A DNA stretch of 64,000 bases from Castellaniella sp. (lineage in GTDB: Bacteria > Pseudomonadota > Gammaproteobacteria > Burkholderiales > Burkholderiaceae_B), in NCBI RefSeq assembly GCF_004321985.1, contig NZ_SCQN01000048.1:1-64000 (forward strand), given 5' to 3'. Made by a program: the position numbers and the translations under genes. Every line of letters starts with the position of its first letter. Positions within the stretch are counted from its first letter, which is position 1. The notes under the pieces were generated by a model, which saw only the letters and a list, made by a program, of their open reading frames with translations, did not search any database and was not told where the DNA came from. Below are positions 43,589-55,795 of this stretch, piece after piece.

Positions 43589-46423
43589 TCAGAGCCGGGT
43601 ACGCTGTGCGCGCACGCGCTCCAGCGTTTCGCCGAATTGCACGATCCGCGTCTTTTCCTGTTCCACCACAGCCGCTGGTGCGCGCGCCACGAAGCTTTCG
43701 TTGGACAGCTTGGCGGTGGCTTTTGCGATTTCCTTTTCCAGGCGTTCGATTTCCTTGTCCAGCCGGCTCCGCTCGGCTGCCACGTCGATTTCGACGTGCA
43801 GCATGAGCTGGGTGGTGCCCACGACCTGAACCGGTGCACCCAGATCGGGTAGCTGAGCCACCGATTGAACGCTTTCCAGGCGAGCCAGCGCCATCAGGTA
43901 TGGCCCCATGGTGCCCAGGTCAGGTGAGTTGCCCTGCACCAGCAGCGGAACCTTCTGGCTGGGGGCCAGATTCATCTCGCCGCGCAGGGTGCGGATCGCA
44001 TCGGTCAGCCGCTTGAGCTGCGCCATGTGGTCCGCAGCAGAGCTGTCGCGCAGCGATTCCCGCGCTTCGGGGTAGGGCTGGGTGCTGACGCTGGCCTCGG
44101 CATCCGCGCCGCGCACGCCCGCCGCCACCGAGACCTTCTGCCAGAGTTCCTCGGTGATGAAGGGCATGATGGGGTGAATCAGGCGCAGCAGCGTCTCCAG
44201 CACATGAATCAGTGTGCGCCGAGTGGCCGCCTGTTGCACGGGGTTGCCAGTCTGGAGCTGGACTTTGGCCAGCTCCACATACCAGTCGCAGTATTCGTCC
44301 CAGATAAAGTGGTAGAGCCGGTCGGCGACCTGGTCGAAGCGGTACTGTTCGAACCCCGCGTGTACGTCGTCGATCAGGCGCTGCAGGCCATCGATGATCC
44401 AGCGGTCGACAAATGACAGGTCACCCGGCGTGGGTTGCCCCAGGTCGTGGCCCTCGACGTTCATCAGTACGAAGCGCGTGGCGTTCCAGAGCTTGTTGCA
44501 GAAGTTGCGATAGCCTTCGCAGCGCTTGAGATCGAAGTTGATGTTGCGCCCCAGCGTGGCGTAGGCTGCCATGGTGAAGCGCAGGGCGTCCGCGCCGTAG
44601 GCCGGGATGCCGTCGGGGTAGTCCTTGCGCGTGCGCTTGCCGATCTTGTCTGCCTGCTTGGGGTTCATGAGCCCTACGGTGCGCTTGGCAATCAGGGGGT
44701 CTAGCGCAATGCCGTCGATCAGGTCCACGGGGTCGATCGTGTTGCCCTTGGACTTGGACATTTTCTTGCCTTCCATGTCGCACACCAGCCCGTGCACATA
44801 GACGGTGCGGAAGGGTACCTGGCCGGTGTGGTGCATGCTCATCATGATCATGCGCGCGACCCAGAAGAAGATGATGTCGAAGCCCGTGACCAGCACGCCC
44901 GAAGGCAGGTAGCGGGCCAGGTCCGGCGTCTTTTCCGGCCAGCCCAGATCCGTGAAGGGCACGAGCGCCGAGGAGAACCAGGTGTCCAGCACGTCCGGGT
45001 CGCGGGTGAGCGCGCCGGTGATGCCGGCGGCACGGGCCTGCGCCTGGGCGTCTTCGGCCGATCGGGCCACGAAGATCCGGCCGTCCGCCGCGTGCCACGC
45101 CGGGATCTGGTGGCCCCACCACAGTTGCCGCGAGATGCACCAGTCCTGGATTTTCTCCAGCCACTGGTTGTAGGTGGTGGTCCAGTTTTCCGGGACGAAT
45201 TTCACCCGGCCGTCGGCCACGACTTCCAGGGCGACTTGTGTGATGCTCTTGCCGGGGTGCAGGCTGCCCGCCGGGGCGGGCTTGCTCATGGCGACAAACC
45301 ATTGGTCCGTGAGCATGGGTTCGATCACGCTGTTGGTGCGGTCGCCTCGCGGCACCATGAGCTTGTGGCCCTGTACCCGCTGCAGCAGGCCCAGGGCATC
45401 CAGGTCGGCGACGATGCGCGTACGCGCATCGTAGCGGTCCAGTCCGCAGTAGGCGGCAGGTGCGTCGTCCGTGATCTTCGCATCCAGGGTGAGCACGCTG
45501 ATCATGGGCAGGTCGTGGCGCTGTCCCACGGCGTAGTCGTTGAAGTCGTGCGCAGGAGTGACTTTCACCACGCCGGTGCCGAATTCCCGGTCTACATAGT
45601 CGTCGGCGATGATGGGGATCTCGCGGCCGGCCAGCGGCAGCGTCACGGTGCGGCCCACCAGGTGCGCGTAGCGCTCGTCTTCCGGGTGCACCATGACGGC
45701 CACGTCGCCCAGCATGGTTTCGGGCCGCGTGGTGGCCACCACCAGGTGCGTCAGCCCGTTCACCGGCCGGGTGAGCGGGTAGCGGATCTCCCACATGTGG
45801 CCATCTTCTTCGGTACTCACGACCTCCAGGTCGGAGACGGCTGTACCCAGTACGGGATCCCAGTTGACGAGCCGCTTGCCGCGGTAGATCAGCCCCTGTT
45901 CGTACAGCTTGACGAAGACCTCGACGACGCCGCGCGACAGGTTGTCGTCCATGGTGAAGTATTCGCGCGACCAGTCGCACGAAGACCCCAGCCGGCGGAA
46001 TTGCCCGGTAATGGTGCTGCCGGACTTCTCTTTCCACGCCCAGACGCGTTCCAGAAACTTTTCCCGCCCCAGGTCGTGGCGCGAGACCCCCTCCGCATCG
46101 AGCTGGCGCTCCACCACGATCTGTGTGGCGATCCCCGCGTGATCGGTGCCTGGGATGAAGACTGTGTCATCGCCGCGCATGCGGTGATAGCGGATCAGGC
46201 CATCCATGATGGTCTGGTTGAAGGCATGCCCCATGTGCAGGGTGCCAGTGACGTTGGGCGGCGGGAACTGAATGGCGAAGGGTTGGGCAGCCCGGCCCTG
46301 GGTTGTAGCCACATGCTGCCCCCCGGCGAACAGGCCTCGGCGATTCCATTCGTCATACCAGCGGGACTCGATGTCCTGGGGTTCAAAGCTTTTGGGCAGG
46401 GAGGGGGTGGGGGAATCGCTCAT
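43589..46423 (-). CDS. valS: Valyl-tRNA synthetase
   Basis: 944 residues, class I synthetase. The HIGH-type site is [18 protein letters not shown], the KMSKS loop is [17 protein letters not shown], the editing (CP1) domain has [17 protein letters not shown], and the C-terminal coiled coil is rich in Glu/Lys ([16 protein letters not shown]). It charges tRNA-Val and hydrolyses mischarged Thr-tRNA. The ATG at 46423 ([15 protein letters not shown]) fits the family; the upstream in-frame extension is basic and non-conserved. Confidence 0.97.
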   Translation of the reverse strand: MSDSPTPSLPKSFEPQDIESRWYDEWNRRGLFAGGQHVATTQGRAAQPFAIQFPPPNVTGTLHMGHAFNQTIMDGLIRYHRMRGDDTVFIPGTDHAGIATQIVVERQLDAEGVSRHDLGREKFLERVWAWKEKSGSTITGQFRRLGSSCDWSREYFTMDDNLSRGVVEVFVKLYEQGLIYRGKRLVNWDPVLGTAVSDLEVVSTEEDGHMWEIRYPLTRPVNGLTHLVVATTRPETMLGDVAVMVHPEDERYAHLVGRTVTLPLAGREIPIIADDYVDREFGTGVVKVTPAHDFNDYAVGQRHDLPMISVLTLDAKITDDAPAAYCGLDRYDARTRIVADLDALGLLQRVQGHKLMVPRGDRTNSVIEPMLTDQWFVAMSKPAPAGSLHPGKSITQVALEVVADGRVKFVPENWTTTYNQWLEKIQDWCISRQLWWGHQIPAWHAADGRIFVARSAEDAQAQARAAGITGALTRDPDVLDTWFSSALVPFTDLGWPEKTPDLARYLPSGVLVTGFDIIFFWVARMIMMSMHHTGQVPFRTVYVHGLVCDMEGKKMSKSKGNTIDPVDLIDGIALDPLIAKRTVGLMNPKQADKIGKRTRKDYPDGIPAYGADALRFTMAAYATLGRNINFDLKRCEGYRNFCNKLWNATRFVLMNVEGHDLGQPTPGDLSFVDRWIIDGLQRLIDDVHAGFEQYRFDQVADRLYHFIWDEYCDWYVELAKVQLQTGNPVQQAATRRTLIHVLETLLRLIHPIMPFITEELWQKVSVAAGVRGADAEASVSTQPYPEARESLRDSSAADHMAQLKRLTDAIRTLRGEMNLAPSQKVPLLVQGNSPDLGTMGPYLMALARLESVQSVAQLPDLGAPVQVVGTTQLMLHVEIDVAAERSRLDKEIERLEKEIAKATAKLSNESFVARAPAAVVEQEKTRIVQFGETLERVRAQRTRL

Positions 46424-46516
46424 GGGTCTTGAAAGTCTGGGTCTGGTGGCCGCGCCGGCCAGCCGGCGCCGCTCGGGGTGGCGGGTATGCTCACGAAAAA
46501 CGCCCATTTTAGGCGC

Positions 46517-46544
46517 TTGGTGCAAAAGCTGCGCATGTTAAAAT
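46517..46544 (+). promoter_or_regulatory. ndk: Sigma-70-like promoter upstream of ndk
   Basis: TTGGTG (46517–46522) and TAAAAT (46539–46544) are spaced by 16 bases. It sits in the 253-base valS–ndk divergent gap and would give ndk a leader of about 125 bases. Confidence 0.55.
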
Positions 46545-46676
46545 GCCGGGTTATCGTCAGTTTGAATAAGACCCTTGTTTTCATTGGGAAACGCATCCGG
46601 CGTTTCGCCTGGCTGGCTGATCGTCGTGTTGAACGGTTGGCGAGACACCATTCTTCGTCCATTCACTGGAATCTTT

Positions 46677-47102
46677 ATGGCTATTGAACGTACCCTTTCC
46701 ATCATCAAGCCCGATGCGGTTGCCAAGAACGCGATCGGCCAGATCGTTGCGCGTTTCGAAAAGGCGGGCCTGAAGGTCATCGCCGCCCGCATGCAGCAGC
46801 TCTCGCGCGACGAGGCCCAGCGCTTCTACGCGGTGCACAAGGCGCGCCCGTTTTATAAGGATCTGGTGGACTTCATGATTTCCGGCCCGGTGTTCGTACA
46901 GGTCCTGGAAGGCGAGAACGCGATTGCGAAGAACCGCGACCTGATGGGCGCGACGGATCCGAAAAAGGCCGCTGCCGGTACCATCCGTGCCGATTTTGCC
47001 GACAGCATCGATGCCAATGCTGTGCATGGTTCCGATGCGCCCGAGACGGCGGCGGTGGAAATTGCCTTCTTCTTCCCGGAAAGCAACATTCACAGCCGTT
47101 GA
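46677..47102 (+). CDS. ndk: Nucleoside diphosphate kinase
   Basis: 141 residues, the full family length. [13 protein letters not shown] begins the fold and the phosphorylated His117 lies in [13 protein letters not shown]. It balances NTP pools by moving the terminal phosphate from ATP. The ATG at 46677 (MAIERTLSI) is the universal start. It begins the conserved ndk–rlmN–rodZ-like–ispG–hisS order, with a terminator before rlmN. Confidence 0.97.
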   Translation: MAIERTLSIIKPDAVAKNAIGQIVARFEKAGLKVIAARMQQLSRDEAQRFYAVHKARPFYKDLVDFMISGPVFVQVLEGENAIAKNRDLMGATDPKKAAAGTIRADFADSIDANAVHGSDAPETAAVEIAFFFPESNIHSR

Positions 47103-47111
47103 TCGCTGCGG

Positions 47112-47144
47112 GGCCAGCGGCAAAGTGCCGCCAGCCTTTTTTTT
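47112..47144 (+). terminator. Terminator between ndk and rlmN
   Basis: GGCCAGCGGCA pairs (two internal mismatches) with TGCCGCCAGCC around AAG, and eight consecutive Ts follow. Probably partial read-through feeds rlmN. Confidence 0.75.
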
Positions 47145-47161
47145 CTGGATGACTCTGCTCC

Positions 47162-48370
47162 ATGTCTGCTCTTGATACGGCGATTGCCGAAGTCCTAAGC
47201 GACGCTCCCAAGGCGCCCACTGTACGGGGTGCGCTGACCAACCTGCTGGGTCTGGACCCTGCTGCGCTCGCGGCCCTGGTCGGGCAGTGGGGCGGCAAGC
47301 CGTTCCGGGCGCGCCAGCTCTCACAGTGGGTGCACCAGCGCGGCGTGGACGACTTCCAGGACATGAGCGACCTGGCCAAGGACTTCCGTGCCCGCTTGCA
47401 GTCGGACTGCATCGTTCAGGCACCGCGTCTGAATATCGAGAAGCGCTCCGCCGACGGGACGCGCAAATGGCTCTTCGACATGGGCATGGGCAATGCCATC
47501 GAGACCGTCTTCATTCCGGAGGACGATCGTGGCACGCTGTGCATCTCCAGTCAGGCTGGCTGCGCCGTTGGCTGTCCCTTCTGCTCGACGGGCTACCAGG
47601 GCTTCAGCCGTAACCTGACCACGGCCGAGATCGTCGGTCAGCTCTGGTACGCCAATCGGGCGTTGCGTATGGATCCGGCCGGCGCCCGGCTCGATGGTGC
47701 ACCGGTGGAATCCCCTCAGGCCGTGAGCAACGTGGTCATGATGGGGATGGGCGAGCCGTTGTTGAACTACGACCAGGTCGTGGGTGCCCTGCGGCTGATG
47801 GTGGACGATCATGCCTATGGCTTGTCGCGGCGCCGGGTCACGGTATCGACCTCCGGTGTGGTGCCCATGATCGACCGCCTGGCCCAGGATTGTCCGGTGG
47901 CGCTGGCGGTGTCGCTGCACGCGCCCACTGACGAGTTGCGTGACGAGCTGGTGCCACTCAATCGCAAGTATCCTCTGGCTGAATTGCTGGCGGCCTGCAA
48001 CCGCTATTTGCAGGTCGCACCGCGTGATTTCATTACCTTCGAGTACATTATGCTCGATGGTGTGAATGACGGTGACGAGCAGGTCCGTGGCCTGGTGGAT
48101 GTGGCCCGGCAGGTTCGTTGCAAATTCAATCTGATTCCATTCAATCCGTTCCCGCAGTCGGGCCTGAAGCGATCGCCACCCGCACGCGTGCGGCTGTTCG
48201 CGCAGCAGCTGACTGATGCGGGCTTGGTGGCGACAGTGCGCAAGACGCGGGGCGACGACATCGATGCCGCGTGCGGACAGTTGGCTGGAGAAGTCCGCGA
48301 CCGCACGCGCATCAACGAGCGCAAGCCCGATCGGGCACGTATCGTCATACGAAACAAGGAGCATGGATGA
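47162..48370 (+). CDS. rlmN: 23S rRNA/tRNA adenine-C2 methyltransferase RlmN
   Basis: 402 residues. Radical-SAM cluster ligands are Cys134, Cys138 and Cys141 in [21 protein letters not shown] and the second catalytic cysteine region near the C-terminus ([16 protein letters not shown]) are standard. It methylates A2503 of 23S rRNA and A37 of some tRNAs. The stop overlaps the next ATG by four bases. Confidence 0.96.
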   Translation: MSALDTAIAEVLSDAPKAPTVRGALTNLLGLDPAALAALVGQWGGKPFRARQLSQWVHQRGVDDFQDMSDLAKDFRARLQSDCIVQAPRLNIEKRSADGTRKWLFDMGMGNAIETVFIPEDDRGTLCISSQAGCAVGCPFCSTGYQGFSRNLTTAEIVGQLWYANRALRMDPAGARLDGAPVESPQAVSNVVMMGMGEPLLNYDQVVGALRLMVDDHAYGLSRRRVTVSTSGVVPMIDRLAQDCPVALAVSLHAPTDELRDELVPLNRKYPLAELLAACNRYLQVAPRDFITFEYIMLDGVNDGDEQVRGLVDVARQVRCKFNLIPFNPFPQSGLKRSPPARVRLFAQQLTDAGLVATVRKTRGDDIDAACGQLAGEVRDRTRINERKPDRARIVIRNKEHG

Positions 48371-48867
48371 GCGAACTCCTGAAGGACGGCCTGCATCACC
48401 CTGACGCCGGGGTCCCGGCGGTGGATTCCGTGGGCGAGACGCTGAAGGCATTACGTGAAACCAGGGGGCTGACGCTTTCCGATGTCTCCGCACGTATCAA
48501 GTATTCCGCAGTGCAGCTCGGCCATCTGGAGTCCTGCTCCTGGGACAAGCTGCCGGATGGCGTTCCGCTGCGCGGGCTGGTGCGCAACTATGCGCGCTTT
48601 CTCGGGGCCGATGTGAATGGCATCTTGCGCGCGCTGGATGGTGCGGTGGGTTCCACGCGCCCGCGCCCGACGGTCACGGCCCTGGGGGCGCGCCGAGCCT
48701 TGCAGCAGGCCGACCTGACGCCGGCCGGCGAGCCGGCGCATCGGACTTGGGCCTGGCTGTTGCTCATTCTGATTCTTTTCTGTGCTGTGGGTTTTTACGC
48801 CATCGATCGTGGCTGGGTGCCGGACCGGTGGCTGATCTTTGACTGGTTGAAGGCCTTGCGGTCATGA
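48367..48867 (+). CDS. RodZ-like helix-turn-helix membrane protein, short form
   Basis: 166 residues. The N-terminal HTH_25 domain ([54 protein letters not shown]) is that of RodZ, which anchors MreB. A linker leads to one membrane helix ([19 protein letters not shown]) and only about 22 further residues. The usual periplasmic beta domain of RodZ (about 150 residues) is missing. It is coupled to rlmN and ispG by ATGA overlaps, the classic rodZ position. Confidence 0.82.
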   Translation: MSELLKDGLHHPDAGVPAVDSVGETLKALRETRGLTLSDVSARIKYSAVQLGHLESCSWDKLPDGVPLRGLVRNYARFLGADVNGILRALDGAVGSTRPRPTVTALGARRALQQADLTPAGEPAHRTWAWLLLILILFCAVGFYAIDRGWVPDRWLIFDWLKALRS

Positions 48868-50189
48868 GCAACGCTTCCGAAAGCACTGAGCCATCCGTTG
48901 CCCCTCGCCGGCCGACACGGGCGGTGACCGTCCGCTGGGGTGGCCATGCCGTCCAGATTGGCGGCGGTGCACCGGTAGTCGTGCAGTCCATGACCAATAC
49001 TGACACGGCCGACCCGGATGCCACGGCTCAGCAGGTGCGCGAGCTCTGGGACGCCGGCTCCGAGATCGTCCGGGTGACAGTCAACACGCCGGATGCCGCG
49101 GCCCAAGTCGCACCGCTGCGCGAGCGCCTGGATCGCATGAACGTCCCCGTACCGCTCGTGGGGGATTTCCACTACAACGGCCACAAGCTGCTCACCCAGT
49201 TTCCGGAGTGCGCCCAGGCCCTGTCGAAATACCGCATCAATCCTGGAAACATGGGGGCGGGCAAGCATCGCGACGACAACTTCGCGCAGATGATCGAGGT
49301 TGCCTGCCGCAACGACCGGCCGGTTCGCATCGGTGTGAACTGGGGCAGCCTGGATCAGATCCTGCTCGCGCAGATGATGGACGAAAACGCCAAGCGCGCG
49401 CAGCCACTGGGCGCCAACGCGGTGATGCGCGAGGCCCTGGTGGTGTCGGCGATCAGCAATGCGCAGCGCGCTGAAGAACTTGGGCTGTCAGGCAACGCCA
49501 TCGTGTTGTCCTGCAAGGTCAGCCATGTCCAGGACCTGATTGCAGTCTATCGGAACCTGTCGCAGCGCTGCGATTATCCACTGCATCTGGGGCTGACCGA
49601 AGCCGGCATGGGCTCCAAGGGCATCGTGGCCTCTACCGCAGCCCTGGCCGTCCTGTTGCAGCAGGGCATTGGCGACACTATCCGGATTTCCCTCACACCC
49701 GAGCCGGGCGGCGATCGTGCGCGTGAAGTCGTGGTGGCCCAGGAGATCCTGCAGACCATGGGGCTACGGGCGTTTACGCCCATGGTCGTGTCCTGCCCGG
49801 GCTGCGGGCGCACCAGCAGCACGGTATTCCAGGAACTGGCGGCCGACATCCAGGCCTATCTGCGCACCCAGATGCCAGTCTGGAAGACCAAGTACCCAGG
49901 GGTGGAGACCATGAACGTGGCCGTGATGGGTTGCGTGGTCAATGGTCCGGGCGAAAGCCGGCACGCCGACATCGGCATCAGTCTGCCCGGGACGGGCGAG
50001 GTCCCGTCCGCACCTGTCTATGTGGATGGCAAGCGCACCGTGACCCTGAAGGGCGATCACATCGCGCGCGAATTTCAGGCCATCGTCGAAAATTATGTGG
50101 CGCGGCGTTACGGCCATGAGCCAGTGCCGGACCTTGTGGCCGAGCCGGCCGCGCGCCATCCGGGCGTTGTCGCCCGCTCTGCGGGTTAA
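48864..50189 (+). CDS. ispG: 4-hydroxy-3-methylbut-2-enyl diphosphate synthase (flavodoxin)
   Basis: 441 residues, next-to-last enzyme of the MEP isoprenoid pathway. [4Fe-4S] ligands are in [11 protein letters not shown] and [15 protein letters not shown]; the barrel opens with [20 protein letters not shown] and [11 protein letters not shown]. It is longer than the E. coli enzyme (372), mainly by a mid-protein stretch and C-terminal tail common in this class. Overlaps the RodZ-like stop; hisS starts four bases after it. Confidence 0.97.
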   Translation: MSNASESTEPSVAPRRPTRAVTVRWGGHAVQIGGGAPVVVQSMTNTDTADPDATAQQVRELWDAGSEIVRVTVNTPDAAAQVAPLRERLDRMNVPVPLVGDFHYNGHKLLTQFPECAQALSKYRINPGNMGAGKHRDDNFAQMIEVACRNDRPVRIGVNWGSLDQILLAQMMDENAKRAQPLGANAVMREALVVSAISNAQRAEELGLSGNAIVLSCKVSHVQDLIAVYRNLSQRCDYPLHLGLTEAGMGSKGIVASTAALAVLLQQGIGDTIRISLTPEPGGDRAREVVVAQEILQTMGLRAFTPMVVSCPGCGRTSSTVFQELAADIQAYLRTQMPVWKTKYPGVETMNVAVMGCVVNGPGESRHADIGISLPGTGEVPSAPVYVDGKRTVTLKGDHIAREFQAIVENYVARRYGHEPVPDLVAEPAARHPGVVARSAG

Positions 50190-50192
50190 CCC

Positions 50193-51476
50193 ATGACTGC
50201 ATTCAAGAAGGTCGCCGGTCTGTCCGGCATGAAGGACGCTTTGCCCCCCGAAAGCGGGCGCTGGGAGCAACTCGAAGCGCTGGTGCGGGAGTGGCTCGCA
50301 GGCTATGGCTATCAGAACCTGCGCACGCCGGTGCTGGAATACACGCGGTTGTTCACGCGCGGCATCGGCGAAGTCACCGACATTGTCGAAAAGGAAATGT
50401 ATTCCTTCGTCGATCCCCTGAATGAAGACCGCCTCACCATGCGGCCGGAATTTACGGCTGGTGTCGTACGTTCTGCCATTGAACACAATTTCCTGTATGA
50501 TCGGCCGCGTCGCGTCTATTCCATGGGGCCGGTGTTCCGGCATGAGCGCCCGCAGCGCGGCCGCTACCGTCAGTTTCACCAGATCGACGTCGAGGCGCTG
50601 GGTTTCCCGGGGCCGGACGTGGATGCCGAGCTGATCGTGATGCTGGCCCGGCTCTGGCGGCTGCTGGGCCTGAGCGACATCCGGCTGGAATTGAATTCCC
50701 TGGGGCAGGCGGCGGAACGTGCTGCTCACCGGGCCGCGCTGGTCGCGCACCTGGAAAAGCACGTCGATGTGCTCGATGAAGAAGCCCGCCGGCGGATGCA
50801 AACCAATCCGCTGCGCGTGCTGGACACCAAGAATCCGGCCATGCAGGACATGGCCAACAGTGCGCCGCGCCTGTTCGATTTCCTGGGTGAGGAGTCGCTG
50901 GCGCATTATCGCGGTCTTTGCGCGCGCCTGGACGACGCCGGGATCGCTCATACCCTCAATCCGCGCCTCGTGCGCGGGCTGGACTATTACAATCTGACCG
51001 TTTTTGAGTGGGTGACGGACCGGCTTGGCGCTCAGGGAACGGTCTGCGGCGGTGGCCGCTACGACGGCCTGATCGAACTGCTGGGCGGCAAGCCAGCGCC
51101 AGCGGTGGGATTTGCCATCGGCATGGAACGGTTGCTGGACTTGTGGCAGCAGGGCTCGGACGCCCAGGCACCCGCCGAATGCCAAGTCTACATGGTGCAC
51201 CAGGGCGACGATGGCCAGCGCCAGGCGGCCCGTCTGGCCGAAGCCCTTCGCGATGTCGGGCTGAGGGTACTTGTCCATGCCGGCTCGACTGGGTTTAAAT
51301 CACAGTTTCGCCGGGCGGATGCCAGTGGTGCCGTAGTGGCGGTCGTCATCGGCGGCGACGAGCTCTTGCGCGGAGCCGCTACGGTGAAATGGCTGCGCAC
51401 TGATGCGGCGGGCGAAGGGCAACAGGAAACGATCGCTTTTGGCGATCTGGCGGCACAATTGCAACAAAGGATCTGA
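50193..51476 (+). CDS. hisS: Histidyl-tRNA synthetase
   Basis: 427 residues, class II synthetase. Motif 2 ([19 protein letters not shown]), the histidine-A loop ([16 protein letters not shown]) and motif 3 ([13 protein letters not shown]) are intact, followed by an anticodon-binding domain. It charges tRNA-His. Four bases after ispG and eight before the YfgM-like gene, thus within the long housekeeping operon. Confidence 0.97.
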   Translation: MTAFKKVAGLSGMKDALPPESGRWEQLEALVREWLAGYGYQNLRTPVLEYTRLFTRGIGEVTDIVEKEMYSFVDPLNEDRLTMRPEFTAGVVRSAIEHNFLYDRPRRVYSMGPVFRHERPQRGRYRQFHQIDVEALGFPGPDVDAELIVMLARLWRLLGLSDIRLELNSLGQAAERAAHRAALVAHLEKHVDVLDEEARRRMQTNPLRVLDTKNPAMQDMANSAPRLFDFLGEESLAHYRGLCARLDDAGIAHTLNPRLVRGLDYYNLTVFEWVTDRLGAQGTVCGGGRYDGLIELLGGKPAPAVGFAIGMERLLDLWQQGSDAQAPAECQVYMVHQGDDGQRQAARLAEALRDVGLRVLVHAGSTGFKSQFRRADASGAVVAVVIGGDELLRGAATVKWLRTDAAGEGQQETIAFGDLAAQLQQRI

Positions 51477-51483
51477 CTCTGGC

Positions 51484-52119
51484 ATGGCATTCGATCTCGA
51501 AGAACAGGATAGGCTGGACGCCCTCAAGGCCTGGTGGGAACGCTACGGCACGGCCAGCATGGCATTGTTGCTGGCCATCGTGGTGGCGTTCGCAGGTTGG
51601 CGCGGCTGGCAGTGGTACCAGGCGCATCAGGCCGGGCAGGCCATGGGTTACTACGAGGCGCTCGAATCGGCTGCCGGCCAGCAGGGAGACGACGCCGTCG
51701 CCCGCATCAAGGCCGCCAGTACGGCCCTGCGTGACGACTACGCGCGTTCGGGCTATACCGCACGCGGTGTACTCGTCGCTGCCTGGGCCCTACAGCAGCG
51801 CAAGGATCTGGACGGTGCGCGCGAGCAGCTCCAGTGGTTGGTGAGCGACAAGGCGGACCCCGCCTTTCAGGCGGTGGCGCGCCTGCGCCTGGCCGGCGTG
51901 CTGCTGGCGCAGAAGCAATACGGACCGGCGCTGGACCAGCTGAAGGGCACGGTGCCTGACGGCTTTGCGGGGCTTTACGCGGACCGGCGCGGCGACATTC
52001 TGGCCGCGCAGGGGCAGAAACCCCAGGCCAGACAGGCCTGGGAAGACGCACTGAAGGCGCTGGGCACCGATCCGGCGGCCCAGATCGTCCAGCTCAAAAT
52101 CGATGCCCTGGGGGCCTGA
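51484..52119 (+). CDS. YfgM-like TPR membrane protein
   Basis: 211 residues. A short cytoplasmic start (MAFDLEEQDRLDALKAWWER) and one membrane helix (SMALLLAIVVAFAGWRGWQW) lead to a periplasmic TPR-like domain with repeated helices (ARLRLAGVLLAQKQYGPALD; GDILAAQGQKPQARQAWEDA). YfgM works with PpiD at the Sec translocon, delivering envelope proteins. Position between hisS and bamB is typical for the family. Confidence 0.88.
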   Translation: MAFDLEEQDRLDALKAWWERYGTASMALLLAIVVAFAGWRGWQWYQAHQAGQAMGYYEALESAAGQQGDDAVARIKAASTALRDDYARSGYTARGVLVAAWALQQRKDLDGAREQLQWLVSDKADPAFQAVARLRLAGVLLAQKQYGPALDQLKGTVPDGFAGLYADRRGDILAAQGQKPQARQAWEDALKALGTDPAAQIVQLKIDALGA

Positions 52120-52125
52120 CATCTT

Positions 52126-53277
52126 ATGCGATCAACGACTCGTCTGTTGCGTGCGGCAGTTCTTTGTCTGACGGCGGTCAGCTTGGCTGGCTGCGGCCTG
52201 TTCACCCAGAAGGATGCCCGTTTCGACCCGGCGCCGTTGACTGAATACGCGCCTTCTCTGGCGGTGGCGGCCCGTTGGACTGCGTCTATCGGCAGTGGCG
52301 GCGGCTATGGTTTCGCACCCCAGGTCGTGGGCGATACGGTCTATGCAGCTGCTCCGTCGGGCTCGGTGGTTGCGCTGGATCTGGCCTCGGGGGCGGTGCG
52401 CTGGCAGGTTGCTACCAAGCCCTTGTCGGCCGGGGTGGGCAGCGATGGCCATGTGACCGCCGTGGTGACTCAGGAAGGCATGGTGGTCGCCTATGATGCC
52501 CAGGGCAAGCAGCTGTGGGCCTCGCAGGCAGCCAGCGCGGTAAATGTTCCGCCTGCCGTGGGGAACGGAATCGTGGCTGTACGTACCACGGACTACCGGG
52601 TTCAGGCTTTCGATGCCGCCAGCGGCAAGCTGCGCTGGAACGTGCAGCGCCCGGGGCCGGCGCTGGCACTGCGCACCAGCATGCAAATGGCGGTGGAGCC
52701 GCACTTGCTGGTGGTGGGCATGCCCAGCGGGCGCCTGATGGTGCTGGATGCGGCCAGCGGCGCCGTTCGCTGGGAAGGCACGATATCCGCGTCGCGTGGC
52801 GCTTCGGATCTGGAGCGCATCAGCGATGTGGTGGGCAAACCGCAGATCATCGGTCCGATGCTATGCGGCGTCAGCTATCAGGGTCACACCACCTGCTTTG
52901 ACGTCTCCCAGGGCGGGCGCGCCGTCTGGTCTCAGGACATCTCCTCGGCCACGGGCCTGACCAACGATGGCCAACATCTCTATCTCGCCGACCAGCGGGA
53001 TGTGGTACGTGCGCTGGATCTGAAGGACGGTCACCCCTTGTGGCAGCAGTCTGCGCTCCTCAACCGGCGCCTCTCCACGCCGGCCGTGGTCGGCCCCGCG
53101 TTGGCGGTCGGCGACTATCAGGGCTACGTGCATTTTTTGTCACGCACGGACGGCAAGCTGATGGCTCGCCTGCAAGTGGGCAGTGGTCCCATTCAGTCCG
53201 CACTCGTTGCCAGTCCCCAGGGCGTGCTGGTGCAGACAGGGGATGGGAAGCTTCTACTGGTGGGTGTTCGTGGCTGA
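52126..53277 (+). CDS. bamB: Outer-membrane assembly lipoprotein BamB
   Basis: 383 residues. A lipoprotein signal ends SLAGC, followed by an eight-blade PQQ-type propeller visible as repeated A-x-x-G-x-x-x-W units ([54 protein letters not shown]). BamB helps the BAM complex fold outer-membrane barrels. Its last eight bases contain the GTG start of der. Confidence 0.95.
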   Translation: MRSTTRLLRAAVLCLTAVSLAGCGLFTQKDARFDPAPLTEYAPSLAVAARWTASIGSGGGYGFAPQVVGDTVYAAAPSGSVVALDLASGAVRWQVATKPLSAGVGSDGHVTAVVTQEGMVVAYDAQGKQLWASQAASAVNVPPAVGNGIVAVRTTDYRVQAFDAASGKLRWNVQRPGPALALRTSMQMAVEPHLLVVGMPSGRLMVLDAASGAVRWEGTISASRGASDLERISDVVGKPQIIGPMLCGVSYQGHTTCFDVSQGGRAVWSQDISSATGLTNDGQHLYLADQRDVVRALDLKDGHPLWQQSALLNRRLSTPAVVGPALAVGDYQGYVHFLSRTDGKLMARLQVGSGPIQSALVASPQGVLVQTGDGKLLLVGVRG

Positions 53278-54643
53278 TTTCCGCTTCAAGCCGGTGATGG
53301 CCCTGGTGGGTCGCACCAACGTTGGCAAGTCCACCCTCTTCAACCGCCTGACGCGGTCGCGAGCGGCGCTGGTGGCCAATATTTCGGGTCTCACGCGTGA
53401 CCGCCATTATGGCGAGGGGCGGGTCGGTGATCACCCGTTCATCGTGGTCGACACCGGCGGTTTCGAGCCGGTCGCCACGCGCGGGATTCTGGTCGAGATG
53501 GCGCGTCAGACTGAGCAAGCGATCGCTGAATCCGACGTGGTGGTTTTCCTGGTTGACGGCCGTGACGGCATCAATGCCCATGATCACGAGATCGCCCGCC
53601 TGCTGCGCAAATCCGGCCAGCGCGTGATGCTGGCGGTCAACAAGACCGAAGGTATGCGCGATCACGCTGCGCTGGCCCAGTTTCACGAACTGGGTTTGGG
53701 TGAACCGCACCCGATTTCGGCCGCGCACGGCGATGGCATCTCCGACCTGGTCGAAGAAGCCCTGGCGCCTCTGGTGGCGGATCAGGCGTCAGTGCCGGAC
53801 CCGGCCGATGCGGCTGAAGGGCCGTTGGGCCACCGGATCAAGCTCGCCATCGCGGGTCGCCCCAATGTGGGCAAGTCCACGCTCATCAACACGCTGGTCG
53901 GCGAAGAACGGGTCATTGCCTACGATCTGCCGGGCACCACGCGCGATGCCATCGAGATCGAATTCCAGCGTGGCGAGCGCGGCTACACGCTGATCGATAC
54001 AGCGGGTTTGAGACGGCGCGGCAAGGTCTTTGAAACCGTTGAAAAGTTCTCCGTCATCAAGACGCTGCAGGCCATCGAGGCCGCCAATGTGGTGTTGCTG
54101 CTCATCGATGCCGAATCCGGCATTTCGGACCAGGACGCCCACATTGCCGGCTTCGCGCTGGAGGCAGGGCGCGCCCTGGTGGTGGGACTGAACAAGTGGG
54201 ACGCCATCGATCGTGAGAAGCGCGACTGGGTGCAGCGCGAATATGACCGTAAGCTGCGATTCCTGTCGTTTGCCCAGGTGTTGCATCTGTCGGCCCTGAA
54301 GGGGCAGGGCGTGGCAGCCGTACTCAAGGCGGTGGAGGCCGCCCACGCGGCAGCCTTTGCCAAGCTGTCCACCCCCAAGCTCACTCGTACACTGCAGGCG
54401 GCGGTCGAGCAGCAGCCTCCGCCGCGCAAGGGCATTTTCAGGCCCAAGATGCGCTATGCTCACCAAGGTGGGCAGAATCCGCCACGCATCATCATCCATG
54501 GCAATGCACTGGATGCCGTGCCCGATTCCTACCGGCGCTACCTGGAAGGCCAGTTCCGCGAGGCCTTCAAGCTTGCCGGCACGCCGCTGAGCGTCGAGTT
54601 CAAATCCTCGCGCAATCCCTATCTGAAGGACGAAACGTCTTGA
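53270..54643 (+). CDS. der: Ribosome-biogenesis GTPase Der (EngA)
   Basis: 457 residues with the two consecutive G domains unique to Der: [22 protein letters not shown] and [25 protein letters not shown], plus NKTEG and NKWDA specificity motifs and a KH-like C-terminus. It is needed for 50S subunit maturation. The start is GTG at 53270 ([14 protein letters not shown]), inside the bamB stop region. The stop overlaps hisC. Confidence 0.97.
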   Translation: MADFRFKPVMALVGRTNVGKSTLFNRLTRSRAALVANISGLTRDRHYGEGRVGDHPFIVVDTGGFEPVATRGILVEMARQTEQAIAESDVVVFLVDGRDGINAHDHEIARLLRKSGQRVMLAVNKTEGMRDHAALAQFHELGLGEPHPISAAHGDGISDLVEEALAPLVADQASVPDPADAAEGPLGHRIKLAIAGRPNVGKSTLINTLVGEERVIAYDLPGTTRDAIEIEFQRGERGYTLIDTAGLRRRGKVFETVEKFSVIKTLQAIEAANVVLLLIDAESGISDQDAHIAGFALEAGRALVVGLNKWDAIDREKRDWVQREYDRKLRFLSFAQVLHLSALKGQGVAAVLKAVEAAHAAAFAKLSTPKLTRTLQAAVEQQPPPRKGIFRPKMRYAHQGGQNPPRIIIHGNALDAVPDSYRRYLEGQFREAFKLAGTPLSVEFKSSRNPYLKDETS

Positions 54644-55716
54644 GCATGCTCTGGAGTGACCATGTCGCGGGTCTGGAACCGTATACCCCTGGCGAGCAGG
54701 CGCACATCCCGGATCTGCTGAAGCTGAACACCAACGAGAATCCCTATGGACCATCGCCCCGGGCCATCGAGGCGATGCAGGCGGCTGTGGGCGACGACAT
54801 GCGGCTGTACCCGGACCCGCACGGTCAGGAACTGCGCCAGACGATCGCCAGGCACCACCGGATCACGCCTGATCAGGTATTCCTGGGCAATGGCTCGGAC
54901 GAAATCCTCGCGCATGTCTTCAATGCGCTGTTCCTGCGCGGCGGGCGCCCGCTCTGGTTGCCCGATGTGACATATAGCTTCTATCGCACCTGGTGCAGGC
55001 TGTATGACGTTCCGCACCGGCTGATCGCATTGGCTGACGACTTCACGCTGCGCGTGTCCGATTACACCGGCGAAGTCGATCAGGAACCCAGCGGCATCAT
55101 CTTTGCCAATCCCAACGCGCCGACGGGCTGCACGCTGGCTCTGGATGAGATTGCCGCCATTGCCGAGGCTCGTCCGGACAGCGCCGTGGTGGTGGACGAG
55201 GCCTATGTCGATTTTGGTGCGGAGAGCGCCGTTCCGCTCATTGACCGCTTCGAGAATCTGGTCGTGATCCAGACCTTTTCCAAGTCGCGCTCGCTGGCCG
55301 GACTGCGAGTAGGATATGCCATGGCTCGCCCAGAGATCATCCAGGGCCTGCTCCGTGTGAAGGACAGCTTCAATTCGTATCCGCTGGATCGCGTGGCGCT
55401 TGCCGGTGCCCAGGCAGCCATCGAGGATGAAGCCTGGTTCGATCATACCCGCCAGGCCGTCATGGACTCGCGCAGCCGCCTGTCGGCAGGGCTGCAGGAA
55501 CTGGGTTTCGATGTGCTGCCGTCACAGACGAATTTCGTGTTCGCGCGCCACCGCCGCGAAGAGGCCGCGATCATCGCGCGGGCGTTGCGCGACCGGGGCA
55601 TTCTGGTGCGCCATTTTCAGGCCCCGCGCATTGGTCAATATCTGCGTATCACCGTGGGTACTGACGAGCAATGCACGCGTCTGTGCGATACTCTGAGGGC
55701 GATTCTGGAGGCGTAG
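54640..55716 (+). CDS. hisC: Histidinol-phosphate aminotransferase
   Basis: 358 residues, PLP class II aminotransferase. [13 protein letters not shown] is the substrate-gate start, FANPNAPTG and VDEAYVDFG bind PLP, and the Schiff-base lysine is in [16 protein letters not shown]. It makes histidinol phosphate in histidine synthesis. The start could be TTG at 54640, overlapping the der stop, or ATG at 54646. An isolated his gene between der and hfq is seen in Bordetella relatives. Confidence 0.95.
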   Translation: MSMLWSDHVAGLEPYTPGEQAHIPDLLKLNTNENPYGPSPRAIEAMQAAVGDDMRLYPDPHGQELRQTIARHHRITPDQVFLGNGSDEILAHVFNALFLRGGRPLWLPDVTYSFYRTWCRLYDVPHRLIALADDFTLRVSDYTGEVDQEPSGIIFANPNAPTGCTLALDEIAAIAEARPDSAVVVDEAYVDFGAESAVPLIDRFENLVVIQTFSKSRSLAGLRVGYAMARPEIIQGLLRVKDSFNSYPLDRVALAGAQAAIEDEAWFDHTRQAVMDSRSRLSAGLQELGFDVLPSQTNFVFARHRREEAAIIARALRDRGILVRHFQAPRIGQYLRITVGTDEQCTRLCDTLRAILEA

Positions 55717-55795
55717 GCCGCCATGCCGCACTGCTTGCGCGGGTCGAATCGCATTAAAATAGCTTCTTATAACTTATATAACCGGAGTCTCGTTC

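Noticed and set aside
44792-46432. A 546-codon plus-strand frame opposite valS
   Set aside because: Fully antisense to valS, without ribosome site or recognisable motif; composition mirrors the codon bias of valS.
55735-55760. TTGCGC and TAAAAT before hfq as a sigma-70 promoter
   Set aside because: The spacing is only 14 bases; the AT-rich stretch probably holds a promoter but I cannot assign its boxes.
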